A DNA stretch of 64,000 bases from Alphaproteobacteria bacterium (GCA_030835385.1 JAURPI010000040.1:1-64000); one strand, 5' to 3'; positions 24,271 to 35,500 are shown, counted from the first letter of the stretch. Program-made: numbers and translations. Notes: generated by a model not told the origin, from the letters alone.

Positions 24271-27134
24271 TCCGCCGGCTCCCGGGTTTTGAAGCTGCGC
24301 CCATAATCGAGTTTCCCAGGACGCGGTGTATCACCGGTTGGGTCTCGTACTTCGTTGAACATAGGTTCCGTTAGGCCCTGCTCATCAGGTTCTGCTTTGG
24401 TGATGCGTACTCGGAGGTCAAACCAGGCGGCTTGCCCGGTGACCGGGTCAGAGTTTGACAGTGCGCCATTATCCGACTTCTCTGGGATGATGTGATTGAG
24501 CAGGAATGCCTGATTTGACTCAGGGGCACCTTTATCTAATCCCCAGCTGCCACGACGTTTGCCGATCGCGTTCCAGGTCCACACGGTATTTTTGTTGACG
24601 CCGTCGACCAACTTGACTTGACCCTTTACCCGACCATGTCGCGATTTAACCCACACCCAATCGTCATCGGCGATCCCAAACATCGCCGCAGTTTCATGAT
24701 GAACAAACAGGCGATTCTGGGATGTGATCTGGCGCAGCCACGCGTTTTGTGACCCCCAAGAGTGGTAGTGGTGCATTGGCCGCTGCGTTAGTGCGTGCAG
24801 CGGATAGGCTTCAGGGTCCGTCGCCTCATCTTCGAGGGTTGGATACCAACTGGGGAGCGGGTCGCAGGCTTGCTCAACTCGATCGCGCAAGTGGTCCGGT
24901 GGTTGATTGACCCCATGGCCCCGTGCGCCGTTACGAAATTTCTGTACTGGTTCGGAGTACAGTTGCATCACGATGGGGTCAGTTGATCCGAGAAAGCCCA
25001 TGCCGACCGCCCAATCCAAATAGGCTTGATTGGCCATCTTGTAGTAACGGGCCTCTTTTGGAATTTCACCGCGCCAGAAGCAACCGTTCTCAATATAGCG
25101 TTCAAGCTGATCTGGGTTGATCGAGCCATTGCCCTGGCTCTGCCCGTCTTCTCCCCGCCATCCGGCGAGCGGCCCAACTCCCGGCGCTCGTTCGTGATTA
25201 ACAATGTAGTCAGCATACCCGCCAGGAAACTTTGGGCTGTTATCCTCATTTACAAAACCGGGCAAACCTAATCGCGCACCGAGATCAAGAAGCACTGTTT
25301 GGAAGGGCCGCACGTCGCGGTCGGGTTCGACGATGGGTTGGCGAATAGCGTCGCCAGCGCCTTCTGCATCACTGATGGGCCGGTCGAGAAGAGAGATGCA
25401 GTCCCAGCGTTCGAGATAGGTCGTATCTGGGAGAATAAGGTCCGCATAGGCGATTGTTTCAGAGACATAGGCGTCGCTGTAGATGATGTGTGGAATGCGG
25501 TAGTCGCCAGTATCCGGATCTGTCGCCGTCAATGCATCTAAGGTGCCTTGGATATCCATGGACGAATTCCACGCCATATTCGCCATGTATAGAAACAGTG
25601 TGTCGATGGGGTAGGGATCACCCGCCGCGGCATTTGCGATGACCCGGTGCATCGCGCCATGGGCTGACATTGGATTTTCCCACGTAAATGCTTTGTCGAT
25701 GCGGATGGGTGTACCGTCATCTTCAAGCAATAGGTCTTCAGGTCCGTTGGGGAAGCCAAGGGGCATGCCCGACAGGGGTGTATCTGGTGCATACCCTTTG
25801 CCGGCTGGCGTCGGTCCTGGTGGGACTGGCTTCGGAAACGGCGGCTTGTAGCGAAAACTCCCTGGGGTGTCGACAGCACCTATCAACATTTGCAGAAGGT
25901 GCAGAGCACGACAGGTTTGGAACCCATTGCTATGCGCCGATATGCCGCGCATCGCATGCATTGCCACGGGGCGCCCGGTCATAGTTTCATGGCGCGTGCC
26001 CTTGCTATCGGTCCAAGAGATCGGAAGGCTAAGAGGATTGTTGAATGCGGCATCCGCAATCTCTGCGGCCAAGCGTTTAATTGTTTCTGCGGATAGGCCA
26101 CAACGCTCTGCCACGGCATCAGGAGCATAGGCCTCATCGGTGTATCGGTCAGCGATCAATTGAAAAACAGGAACAGCGGATACGCCGTCAACCTGATGCG
26201 TGCCCGAGAGCGATGCGCGGACGCTTGCATCGGTATGAGGAGCTGCGTGACCGCGGTTGCGATCCCAAACCAGGGGTGTGCCTTCGGAGTCACGAATGAA
26301 CAGACCGTCTTGTTCGTCTCCGGCTGTTTGTCGAACCAACCAACCCGCATTGGTGTAATTCAATAGGTACTCGAGATCGATCTTTCCGGCGCGCAGCAAC
26401 TCATGGACCAGCGCAAGAACAAGTAACCCATCCGTACCTGGCCGAATGCCAATCCAATCATCGGCGATCGCCGCATACCCGGTCCTCGCTGGGTTAATGG
26501 CAATGACTTTAGCGCCGCGTTCTTTAAGTTTGCCCAGACCGATTTTGATAGGGTTTGAGTCGTGGTCTTCGGCGACACCAAACATGAGGAAAAGGCGGGC
26601 AAGGTCCCAATCCGGTTCTCCAAACTCCCAAAAGGACCCCCCTATAGAGTACAAGCCTCCGGCGGCCATGTTCACAGAACAGAATCCGCCGTGGGCGGCA
26701 AAATTGGGGGTTCCGAATTGTTTTGCCCACCACCCGGTAAGCGATTGGCTTTGATCGCGGCCCGTAAAGAACGCTAGTTTCTTAGGGTCTGCTCTTCGAA
26801 TGTCGCCGAGCCACGTTGTCGCTGTAGTGAGGGCTTCTTCCCACTCGATTTCTTCAAACTCACCGCTGCCGCGTGGTCCGACGCGCTTCAGGGGCTTACG
26901 CAGTCTGGCCGGGGACAAGTGGTTCATGATACCAGCAGCGCCTTTGCCGCAGAGCACACCTTTGTTGACCGGGTGATCGCGGTTGCCCTGTATGTAGCGA
27001 ATTTGTCCGTCTTTTAAGAAGACGCGTATGCCGCAGCGGCAGGCACACATGTAGCAAGTTGTGGTCTTAACCTCATCCGCCACCGATGGCGATGTATCGA
27101 CGCCATCATTCTCTGCCGGGGCACGAAAAGGCAT
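24267..27134 (-). CDS. soeA: SoeA-like molybdopterin oxidoreductase (sulfite dehydrogenase, quinone)
   Basis: A 955-residue DMSO-reductase-family catalytic subunit. An N-terminal [4Fe-4S] site has Cys27, Cys30, Cys34 and Cys62. Cys152 in HGGFCSVNMAAGG is the likely Mo ligand. FLMFGVAEDHDSNPIKIGLG and IGIRPGTDGLLVLALVHELL are MGD-binding segments. The absence of a Tat signal, and strong resemblance as I remember it to SoeA, argue for cytoplasmic sulfite oxidation to sulfate with quinone reduction. Thiosulfate or polysulfide reductase is the alternative. Usp, rhodanese and RidA genes precede it on the same strand. Confidence 0.8.
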   Translation of the reverse strand: MPFRAPAENDGVDTSPSVADEVKTTTCYMCACRCGIRVFLKDGQIRYIQGNRDHPVNKGVLCGKGAAGIMNHLSPARLRKPLKRVGPRGSGEFEEIEWEEALTTATTWLGDIRRADPKKLAFFTGRDQSQSLTGWWAKQFGTPNFAAHGGFCSVNMAAGGLYSIGGSFWEFGEPDWDLARLFLMFGVAEDHDSNPIKIGLGKLKERGAKVIAINPARTGYAAIADDWIGIRPGTDGLLVLALVHELLRAGKIDLEYLLNYTNAGWLVRQTAGDEQDGLFIRDSEGTPLVWDRNRGHAAPHTDASVRASLSGTHQVDGVSAVPVFQLIADRYTDEAYAPDAVAERCGLSAETIKRLAAEIADAAFNNPLSLPISWTDSKGTRHETMTGRPVAMHAMRGISAHSNGFQTCRALHLLQMLIGAVDTPGSFRYKPPFPKPVPPGPTPAGKGYAPDTPLSGMPLGFPNGPEDLLLEDDGTPIRIDKAFTWENPMSAHGAMHRVIANAAAGDPYPIDTLFLYMANMAWNSSMDIQGTLDALTATDPDTGDYRIPHIIYSDAYVSETIAYADLILPDTTYLERWDCISLLDRPISDAEGAGDAIRQPIVEPDRDVRPFQTVLLDLGARLGLPGFVNEDNSPKFPGGYADYIVNHERAPGVGPLAGWRGEDGQSQGNGSINPDQLERYIENGCFWRGEIPKEARYYKMANQAYLDWAVGMGFLGSTDPIVMQLYSEPVQKFRNGARGHGVNQPPDHLRDRVEQACDPLPSWYPTLEDEATDPEAYPLHALTQRPMHHYHSWGSQNAWLRQITSQNRLFVHHETAAMFGIADDDWVWVKSRHGRVKGQVKLVDGVNKNTVWTWNAIGKRRGSWGLDKGAPESNQAFLLNHIIPEKSDNGALSNSDPVTGQAAWFDLRVRITKAEPDEQGLTEPMFNEVRDPTGDTPRPGKLDYGRSFKTREPAE

Positions 27135-27213
27135 AAATGTTCTCCATTGCCGCGCGGCTGTAAAACAGCAGACTAGCGTTCCTGTATTGGGGTGAATTTA
27201 GCCGTTCAGCGGC

Positions 27214-27729
27214 TCAGGTCAAACGATCTATCTCTTCGTTACTCAAAGACCCAGGAACAATGGTCACTGGAATACCAATTTGACCGGCATGCTTACCTGT
27301 TACGGCTTCGACCAGGGGGCCTGGTTTCTCGCCCGGAGCAGAGCCGAGGAGTAAAATAGAAATCTCAGGATGTTCTTTGACCAAGGCAAAAAGCTCATCT
27401 TGAACGTTGCCTTTTCGGACATATTGATCAGGTGTGCTACCTGACTCTTTTGTGATTTGTGCCGCATGGCGGCTAAGGGTGTTTTCCGCGGTTTCTTGTG
27501 CCTCTTTTTCTATTAAGTTGCCAACAAACTGCCAGTGCTGGAAGTCCTTGCTAGATTCCATATCGATGACATATAGCAAGGCAATTTTACCCCCAGTGTG
27601 CCGAGCGCGGTTGCAGGCATAGCGCAGAACAGCCGTCAATTCTTCGGAGTCATCAACAACAACTAAAAACACGCGGCCGCTTTCGCGTCCTGCGATAATG
27701 TCGTCTTCGGTTGCCGTCGCTGCAGTCAT
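27214..27729 (-). CDS. Universal stress protein (UspA family)
   Basis: A 171-residue single Usp domain. FLVVVDDSEELTAVLRYACN is the beta1/alpha1 opening with its conserved Asp. The C-terminal ATP-binding loop of ATP-type Usps is partly kept (LLLGSAPGEKP, then GIPVTIVPG), but the canonical G-x2-G-x9-G(S/T) is degraded, so ATP binding is uncertain. It lies 79 bases upstream of the soeA-like gene and 18 bases downstream of the rhodanese gene, suggesting coexpression with sulfur oxidation. Confidence 0.85.
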   Translation of the reverse strand: MTAATATEDDIIAGRESGRVFLVVVDDSEELTAVLRYACNRARHTGGKIALLYVIDMESSKDFQHWQFVGNLIEKEAQETAENTLSRHAAQITKESGSTPDQYVRKGNVQDELFALVKEHPEISILLLGSAPGEKPGPLVEAVTGKHAGQIGIPVTIVPGSLSNEEIDRLT

Positions 27730-27747
27730 GCTGTTCAGCCAGTCCTA

Positions 27748-28083
27748 TCAGCTTTCTTTGTCGTATCCAGCGGCATCCCAGGCAAGGAACCCACCTTCCA
27801 TCCGTTTAATTTGTCCCGTGTAGCCGGCCTCTGCCATTTTCTCAGAAGCCAAGCCGCAGCGACGCCCTGAACGGCAATGGAATACGAGATGCTTGTCTCC
27901 TGGGTCGGGAACTGCTGCAGGATCAAACGTGGATAGAGGCAAGAGTATTGCACCCGGAATATGAGATTCATCCCACTCGTGTTGTTCGCGGACATCGACG
28001 ACCACAGCGCTGTCTTCCTTACGCCATGTTTTAATTTGCTCAGGTGAAACGTAGAAAATTTGATCCGGGGGCAGGGTTGTCAT
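27748..28083 (-). CDS. Single-domain rhodanese (sulfurtransferase)
   Basis: A 111-residue single rhodanese domain like GlpE. It has VVVDVREQHEWDESHIPGA, the active-site loop HCRSGRRC with the persulfide Cys at about residue 70, and the C-terminal GGFLAWDAAG. It moves sulfane sulfur to an acceptor such as cyanide or thioredoxin. I use ATG 28083; a TTG one codon earlier also exists. It sits in the operon leading to the SoeABC-like enzyme, which fits release of sulfite or sulfane sulfur feeding that enzyme. Confidence 0.9.
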   Translation of the reverse strand: MTTLPPDQIFYVSPEQIKTWRKEDSAVVVDVREQHEWDESHIPGAILLPLSTFDPAAVPDPGDKHLVFHCRSGRRCGLASEKMAEAGYTGQIKRMEGGFLAWDAAGYDKES

Positions 28084-28119
28084 CAATTATTACTCTTTCA
28101 AAGTGTGGGCGCGTCAGGA

Positions 28120-28536
28120 TCAGTCGGGAATGACGGCGATTACTTCTATTTCCACCAACAACTGTTCTCTGGCTAACTTGTCGACTCCAAGCAGTGTTCC
28201 TGTTGGCGGCCGGTTAGGATTAAAGAGATTTGTCTCGCCAATAGCACCTATAAGTTCACCGACCCGGTCTTCCGTTACGCCGACGACAAAATATTTTACA
28301 TGGGTAACATCATCGCCGCTGGCGCCAGCTTCCTCTAGAGCAATTTGAACATTGTCGAGCGCTTTGCGGGCTTGGGTGCTGAATGAGGCATCCCCAACCA
28401 TTTCGCTGTTGGTATCCCAGCCCACTTGTCCTGCGACAAAAACCAATTTGCCGGGTTTCGCGACGACGACCTGGGAATATCCGACGGAGAGACTGTCAGA
28501 CAAAGTTGATGGATTGATGTGGGTGAGATGATCCAA
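28120..28536 (-). CDS. RidA/YjgF-family protein
   Basis: A 138-residue RidA-fold protein, first gene of the minus-strand operon. LVFVAGQVGWD and the end VEIEVIAVIPD are family marks. The Arg that binds the substrate carboxylate in imine deaminases (PAR in archetypal RidA) is replaced here: the aligned stretch reads NRPPTGTLLGVDKLA. So 2-aminoacrylate deaminase activity is unlikely and another role should be assumed. Its start faces the amt promoter region. Confidence 0.85.
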   Translation of the reverse strand: MDHLTHINPSTLSDSLSVGYSQVVVAKPGKLVFVAGQVGWDTNSEMVGDASFSTQARKALDNVQIALEEAGASGDDVTHVKYFVVGVTEDRVGELIGAIGETNLFNPNRPPTGTLLGVDKLAREQLLVEIEVIAVIPD

Positions 28537-28828
28537 AGTTTGCGTCCTCTAATGATTGTCTAAGCAAACCGTATCCCTTTGACCCGCCAACGAAAAGACT
28601 CCGGGGAAAGCTCATCCCGCAGGAGTCTGCCCAAAAAAACAGCGAATCTGCGAGGTTAGCTCAGGCCTCTGGTCAAAAATTAGTCACCTTTCCTTATGGG
28701 CAAACAAGCCTCTCCTTAACCTACTGAATTTATTGGAAAATCATTGGGGCTGAAAACGGCACGGTTATTGAAAGGCAGTATGTCAAACCTCCGGCTAATC
28801 AGCCGGTCGACAACAAGAGGGAAGAAAA
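28537..28828. other. 292-bp divergent intergenic region (RidA operon / amt)
   Basis: It contains the promoters of both operons. A sigma54-like element lies at 28757-28772. No terminator or small frame of note is visible. Confidence 0.5.
28757..28772 (+). promoter_or_regulatory. Sigma54 (RpoN)-like promoter of amt
   Basis: CGGCACGGTTATTGAA fits TGGCACG-N4-TTGCW at GGCACG and TTG but has A for C at the critical -12 GC. RpoN control is usual for ammonium transporters. It ends 56 bases before the amt ATG. Confidence 0.4.
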
Positions 28829-30043
28829 ATGGCTGGAAATGACGTCTTTTTTGTCTTGATGGGCGCAATCATGGTGCTGGCAATGCACGCTGGTTTCGCT
28901 TTTCTGGAAGTGGGGACTGTACGCAAAAAGAACCAGGTCAACGCCTTGGTGAAAATCATGGTCGATTTTGCCGGTTCGACCCTGGCGTACTTCTTTATCG
29001 GGTACTCTATAGCCTACGGCATAGATTTCCTGAGTGCCGCTTCGGTCATTAGCGGCGATACGGGTGAGGGATACGCCCCACAGGGTTATGACCTGGTCAA
29101 ATTTTTCTTCCTGCTGACCTTCGCCGCTGCGATCCCCGCCATTATCTCCGGCGGCATTGCGGAGCGGGCTCGTTTTTATCCGCAGCTGATCGCCACCGTT
29201 CTCCTGGTCGCGCTGATCTATCCATTGTTCGAAGGCATGGTCTGGAATGGGAATTTTGGCTTCCAAGACTTTATGGAGGCTACGTTCGGTGCTCCGTTCA
29301 ATGACTTTGCAGGGTCGATCGTCGTGCACGCCATGGGCGGGTGGATTGCCCTCGCGGCCGTCATCATGCTTGGAGCGAGAAGCGGGCGCTATCGTGCTGA
29401 CGGACGGCTTCAGGCAATGCCACCATCGTCAGTGCCGTGGCTCGCTCTTGGTGCTTGGATCCTCTCTGTTGGATGGTTCGGATTTAACGTCATGAGTGCG
29501 CAGGGTGTTGAAGGAGTCACGGGATTGGTTGCCGTGAATTCCCTCATGGCGATGGTCGGCGGCATTCTGGCGGCTCTGTTCGTTAGCAAGAATGATCCCG
29601 GCTTTGTCCATAATGGTGCGTTGGCTGGACTGGTGGCCGTTTGCGCTGGGTCGAACGTCATGCATCCAGTTGGTGCCGCTGTTACGGGCGGTTTGGCTGG
29701 TGCCCTGTTTGTTTGGGGATTCAACCAATGCCAAAACAAATGGAAAATTGATGACGTGCTAGGTGTTTGGCCCCTGCACGGCATGTGCGGCCTGCTCGGT
29801 GGTCTCATGTGCGGTGTATTTGGTTTGGAAGCCCTTGGCGGCATGGGTGGGGTTACGTTTATGTCCCAACTGGTTGGCTCACTCTTCGGAGTGGTCGTCG
29901 CGCTAATTGGTGGTTTGGTCGTATACGGCCTACTTAAGAAAACAGTCGGTATTCGGTTAACCGAAGCAGAGGAGTTCGCAGGAGCGGACCTGTCGATCCA
30001 TCAGACCAGCGCTAATCCCGAAGAAGGTGTGCAACTCAGGTAG
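28829..30043 (+). CDS. amt: Ammonium transporter (Amt family)
   Basis: A 404-residue channel-type ammonium transporter with 11 expected membrane segments. The twin pore histidines are His167 (FAGSIVVHAMGGW) and the one in WPLHGMCGLLGG (about 314). AGFAFLEVGTVRKKN and GSNVMHPVGAA are further family marks. The N-terminus starts directly with the first helix and has no long cleaved signal. No glnK gene lies beside it, unlike in many proteobacteria. The ATG follows AGGGAAGAA. A strong terminator ends the gene. Confidence 0.95.
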   Translation: MAGNDVFFVLMGAIMVLAMHAGFAFLEVGTVRKKNQVNALVKIMVDFAGSTLAYFFIGYSIAYGIDFLSAASVISGDTGEGYAPQGYDLVKFFFLLTFAAAIPAIISGGIAERARFYPQLIATVLLVALIYPLFEGMVWNGNFGFQDFMEATFGAPFNDFAGSIVVHAMGGWIALAAVIMLGARSGRYRADGRLQAMPPSSVPWLALGAWILSVGWFGFNVMSAQGVEGVTGLVAVNSLMAMVGGILAALFVSKNDPGFVHNGALAGLVAVCAGSNVMHPVGAAVTGGLAGALFVWGFNQCQNKWKIDDVLGVWPLHGMCGLLGGLMCGVFGLEALGGMGGVTFMSQLVGSLFGVVVALIGGLVVYGLLKKTVGIRLTEAEEFAGADLSIHQTSANPEEGVQLR

Positions 30044-30069
30044 TCGCCGAGAGCCTGCACTCAACGCTG

Positions 30070-30108
30070 AAGGGCGTCCCTATAAGTGGGGGCGCCCTTT
30101 CTTTTACT
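30070..30108. terminator. Terminator between amt and the DUF983/cox operon
   Basis: AAGGGCGTCCC (30070-30080) pairs with GGGGCGCCCTT (30089-30099) with one T-G pair, followed by TCTTTT. It lies between converging genes and may serve both. Confidence 0.8.
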
Positions 30109-30493
30109 TTTGGCCAGGCTTGTCGATGTGCTCGACATCGCGGTGACGATACTGCAATGCAATCATGACCGCTTTTACTGGGCGAAGGGTGATCATAACG
30201 GCCACTAAGATTACCAGTGGCCATAGAGTCATATGCACCCACATTGGCGGTCGGAAAGCGTTGTCTGTTAAGAGTGCAAGTACTGCAACGATGATGCACA
30301 GTGGCAGCATTATAAAAAAGGCAGGGCCATCGCCCGTGTCATGGCCCGCTAGACCAAGTCCACAAGAAGAACAAGATTTCCCAACTGTCAGGTAGCTGTC
30401 ATACAGGCTGCCTTCGCCACAGCGAGGACATCGCGCGGTAAAGGCAACCCGCATAAGCGAGACAGATTGGTCCGAAGACTCGTCGGTATTCAC
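30104..30493 (-). CDS. DUF983 family membrane protein
   Basis: A 129-residue protein with a zinc-ribbon-like start (CPRCGEGSLYDSYL, then CSSCGLGL) and two membrane helices. It is the usual partner of alphaproteobacterial cox operons, where it is the last gene. Its function is not established; an assembly role for the oxidase is generally assumed. It lies 33 bases after coxC on the same strand. Confidence 0.85.
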   Translation of the reverse strand: MNTDESSDQSVSLMRVAFTARCPRCGEGSLYDSYLTVGKSCSSCGLGLAGHDTGDGPAFFIMLPLCIIVAVLALLTDNAFRPPMWVHMTLWPLVILVAVMITLRPVKAVMIALQYRHRDVEHIDKPGQK

Positions 30494-30526
30494 AGCGGAC
30501 TTAGTTTGTTCTGTGCTTTGGTTCGG

Positions 30527-31348
30527 CTAGAAAGTTCGTACAGGGGTGCCGAGCAGCCAGTAGACCCAGACAAACAAGAACAGCCAGACCACGTCAACGA
30601 AGTGCCAATACCAAGCGGCAGATTGGAACCCGATGTGTTTTTCAGCACTGAACTGGTTCTTCTGGGCGCGCATTGCGCAGACAATCAGGAAGGTCGTTCC
30701 GACGAAGACGTGGAACCCGTGGAATCCTGTTGCGAGGTAGAAGGTCGACGGATAAATGCCGTCACTTAGGCCAAACGCTGCGTGTCCATATTCGAAAGCC
30801 TGTAGACCGAGGAAGAGGACGCCAAGAATGGCTGTTATCCAGGTCCATTTTGCTGCTTTTTGGTTCATGCCTGCCTCGATATAGAGGTGAGCACGTGTGA
30901 CGGTTATGCCGGAAGTCAGCAGGATGACCGTGTTGTAGAACGGCAGGTGCCACGCATCGAGGACTTCAATGCCCTCGGGCGGCCATTGCATCGTTGCAGT
31001 GGAGAAGCCCAATGAATGATGGAAAAACGCCCAGAAAAACGCCGCGAAGAACATCACTTCAGAGGCGATAAACAGAACCATGCCCATACGAAGGCCGGTG
31101 CTTACTTCATTTGAATGCACGCGTTCTTTGACGGACTCTTTAACAACATCGCGCCACCACAACACCATTGTGAGGACGACAAGAGCTAATCCAGGAGCGA
31201 CTTTGTATACTCCGGGAAGCCCGAGAAAGGCCTCGTCATGGAAATAAAACACCGCTCCAATGGCGAGGAAAAGGGCAGAAAAGGCGCCCATTGCCGGCCA
31301 GGGGCTCGGGTTAACCATGTGATAGGGGTGATTTGCCTGTGCGCTCAT
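30527..31348 (-). CDS. ctaE: Cytochrome c oxidase subunit III
   Basis: A 273-residue subunit III of the aa3-type oxidase with seven membrane helices. HPYHMVNPSPWPAMGAF is the canonical start, EVMFFAAFFWAFFHHSL holds the lipid-binding helix, and FHGFHVFVGTTFL and WHFVDVVWLFLF close it. It supports proton uptake and stability of subunit I. It sits after ctaG in the usual alphaproteobacterial order, with a 31-base gap. Confidence 0.96.
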   Translation of the reverse strand: MSAQANHPYHMVNPSPWPAMGAFSALFLAIGAVFYFHDEAFLGLPGVYKVAPGLALVVLTMVLWWRDVVKESVKERVHSNEVSTGLRMGMVLFIASEVMFFAAFFWAFFHHSLGFSTATMQWPPEGIEVLDAWHLPFYNTVILLTSGITVTRAHLYIEAGMNQKAAKWTWITAILGVLFLGLQAFEYGHAAFGLSDGIYPSTFYLATGFHGFHVFVGTTFLIVCAMRAQKNQFSAEKHIGFQSAAWYWHFVDVVWLFLFVWVYWLLGTPVRTF

Positions 31349-31379
31349 CGTTCGCGTCCTCGTAAGTTACGCTGGTTGA

Positions 31380-31997
31380 TCAGGTACCGCCCAACCGGGC
31401 AGTTGTTAAAACAGTGTCAGCCTGAGAGATAATTTCAGGCTCTTCGTCAGGAATGTCGTCCAGTGTCCGATAGAATGTGTAGGACAATGTGATCGTCTTC
31501 ACATCATTCGCTAATTCATCTTCTAGGATCGCTGGGTCGACAAAAAAGGTCACCGGCATATCCACCGACTGCCCTGGTTCTAGGGTTTGCTCCACAAAGC
31601 AAAAGCATTCGATCTTGGTAAAATACTGTGCGGCCTTAATTGGTGTGACGTTGAAGGTTGAAATACCAGTCACTGGCTCATCAGACAAATTGGTTGATCG
31701 ATAGGACGTCAGGTATTCCGCTCCCAGATTAACCGTGACCGACCGCTCGTTCGGTGCGAAGTCCCAGGGAAGGCTTCGATCAACATTTGCGTCAAACCTC
31801 ACAGTGATTTCTTGTGTCGATACTTCGTGATCACTGCGTTCGGCTACCTGAGGGGTACCGCCGAGCCCAGTCACCTGACAAATCAACGTGTAAAGCGGGA
31901 CGAAGGCAAAGGTCAGCCCGACCATTCCAGCAACCGCGACAAATGCCGTGGCTGCTGTTCGGCGATTGCGCCGGGAAAAGTCCGAGCTGGATGACAT
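31380..31997 (-). CDS. ctaG: Cytochrome c oxidase assembly protein CtaG (Cox11)
   Basis: A 205-residue Cox11 homologue that inserts copper into the CuB site of subunit I. One N-terminal membrane helix (about 15-37, ending FVPLYTLICQVTGLGG) anchors a periplasmic immunoglobulin-like domain. The copper-binding pair is in KIECFCFVEQ (about 128-137). The ATG lies eight bases after the ctaD stop, so the genes are cotranscribed. Its presence implies that the oxidase of this operon carries a normal CuB centre. Confidence 0.95.
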   Translation of the reverse strand: MSSSSDFSRRNRRTAATAFVAVAGMVGLTFAFVPLYTLICQVTGLGGTPQVAERSDHEVSTQEITVRFDANVDRSLPWDFAPNERSVTVNLGAEYLTSYRSTNLSDEPVTGISTFNVTPIKAAQYFTKIECFCFVEQTLEPGQSVDMPVTFFVDPAILEDELANDVKTITLSYTFYRTLDDIPDEEPEIISQADTVLTTARLGGT

Positions 31998-32005
31998 CCT
32001 AGGCT

Positions 32006-34512
<2,507 letters not shown>

Positions 34513-34888
34513 ACTTTATCTCCCTTACGCTAACGAACGATCCATCGTTTAAGGGGCCAGAGCGTTGGTTTCAACCGATTTTTCGGCGCTGATACTGCAA
34601 TGCAGCCGTGCGCTTCTCCTAATCGATAGCGAACGGATCGTCGCCCTACCCCTATTCGAAACAAAACCTTAGAAGAAGCCGCCCATAAGGTAGAGAAAAC
34701 CGCCAGAAAATCGCTCCGTGCGAATGCCTCGCAATTGCCAGGTCCAGCCCTGATCAGGCTAGGGAGAATATCATCAAGGCAATGACAGGATTGAGGGCCT
34801 GTGATACTCAACCGTCGCATTCGTTAACGATTGTCGCGCGATTCGATTTAACGCATCGCAGATTTGACCATCAGGGAGGGAGAATGAT
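34513..34888. other. 376-bp divergent control region between two respiratory operons
   Basis: It holds no convincing gene. Two palindromes share the half-site AACGAT/ATCGTT: AACGAT-CC-ATCGTT at 34536-34549, 24 bases from the ctaC start, and TCGTTAACGA at 34821-34830. They may be operators for the divergent operons; nothing identifies the regulator. Confidence 0.45.
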
Positions 34889-35005
34889 ATGACGGACTCA
34901 ACTCCAGATAAACAGAAATTGGTTGTTTTTGGTCTTTGCCTCGCGGGCCTATCAATCTTCATGTACGTCAGTTTTATTGCAAAAGTTGCTTTTGACGGAC
35001 CTTAG
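34889..35005 (+). CDS. Small single-helix protein, CoxF-like (38 aa)
   Basis: The ATG at 34889 follows a strong GGGAGGGAG (34874-34882) and opens a 38-codon frame. The product starts MTDSTPDKQKLVVFGLCLAG and has one membrane helix ending YVSFIAKVAFDGP. Size, charge layout and place fit the short CoxF-type proteins encoded between ctaB and ctaG in many alphaproteobacterial cox operons (K/R-rich start, one helix, F/Y-V-x-x-I-x-K end). Here it instead leads the divergent operon. It was too short for standard frame calling. Confidence 0.65.
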   Translation: MTDSTPDKQKLVVFGLCLAGLSIFMYVSFIAKVAFDGP

Positions 35006-35049
35006 GCTGATATCCAAGACTTGGTGCATATCCACCGTTAGGGTTTCCT

Positions 35050-35484
35050 ATGACAACGGCTAACGTCTTGCCTCATATCAATGCCGCCTTGAACAGCATC
35101 GCCACCGTGTTGCTGTTGATTGGTTTTGTGCTGATCAAATCGGGTCGGAAACAGGCCCATCGCAAAACCATGACCGCCGCGATTGTCGTGTCAGCCATAT
35201 TCCTAGTGTCATATTTGGCCTATCATTTCACCGCGCCGATCTTTGTGTTTCCTGGCACAGGGTGGGCTGTGCCAGCCTATTACACATTGCTTATTTCGCA
35301 TGTGGTTTTGGCGACCGTTGTGTCTCCTATGGTCGTGGTCACAGCATGGCGCGCCTTTCATGGCGACTTTGATCGTCACAAAGTGATCGCCCGCTGGACC
35401 TGGCCGGTTTGGATGTTTGTGTCAGTATCCGGGGTCGCAGTTTATGCGATCCTATATCATGTCTATCCCGCGCCCGTGTCTTAA
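35050..35484 (+). CDS. DUF420 family membrane protein (CtaM/YozB-like)
   Basis: A 144-residue protein with four membrane helices and conserved His and Tyr: LPHINAALNSIATVLLLIGF, then SYLAYHFT, then YYTLLISHVVLATVV, then YHVYPAP. This is DUF420; the Bacillus member CtaM is needed for activity of certain haem-copper oxidases. It starts 44 bases after the small-helix gene and precedes an oxidase-like gene, so an assembly role for one of the oxidases is a fair inference. Confidence 0.85.
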   Translation: MTTANVLPHINAALNSIATVLLLIGFVLIKSGRKQAHRKTMTAAIVVSAIFLVSYLAYHFTAPIFVFPGTGWAVPAYYTLLISHVVLATVVSPMVVVTAWRAFHGDFDRHKVIARWTWPVWMFVSVSGVAVYAILYHVYPAPVS

Positions 35485-35500
35485 GCCTAGATAGGCAATT

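Noticed and set aside
22554-27134. Dimethyl sulfoxide reductase DmsABC
   Set aside because: The catalytic and iron-sulfur subunits lack Tat signals and their motifs fit the cytoplasmic SoeA/B type better; not fully excluded.
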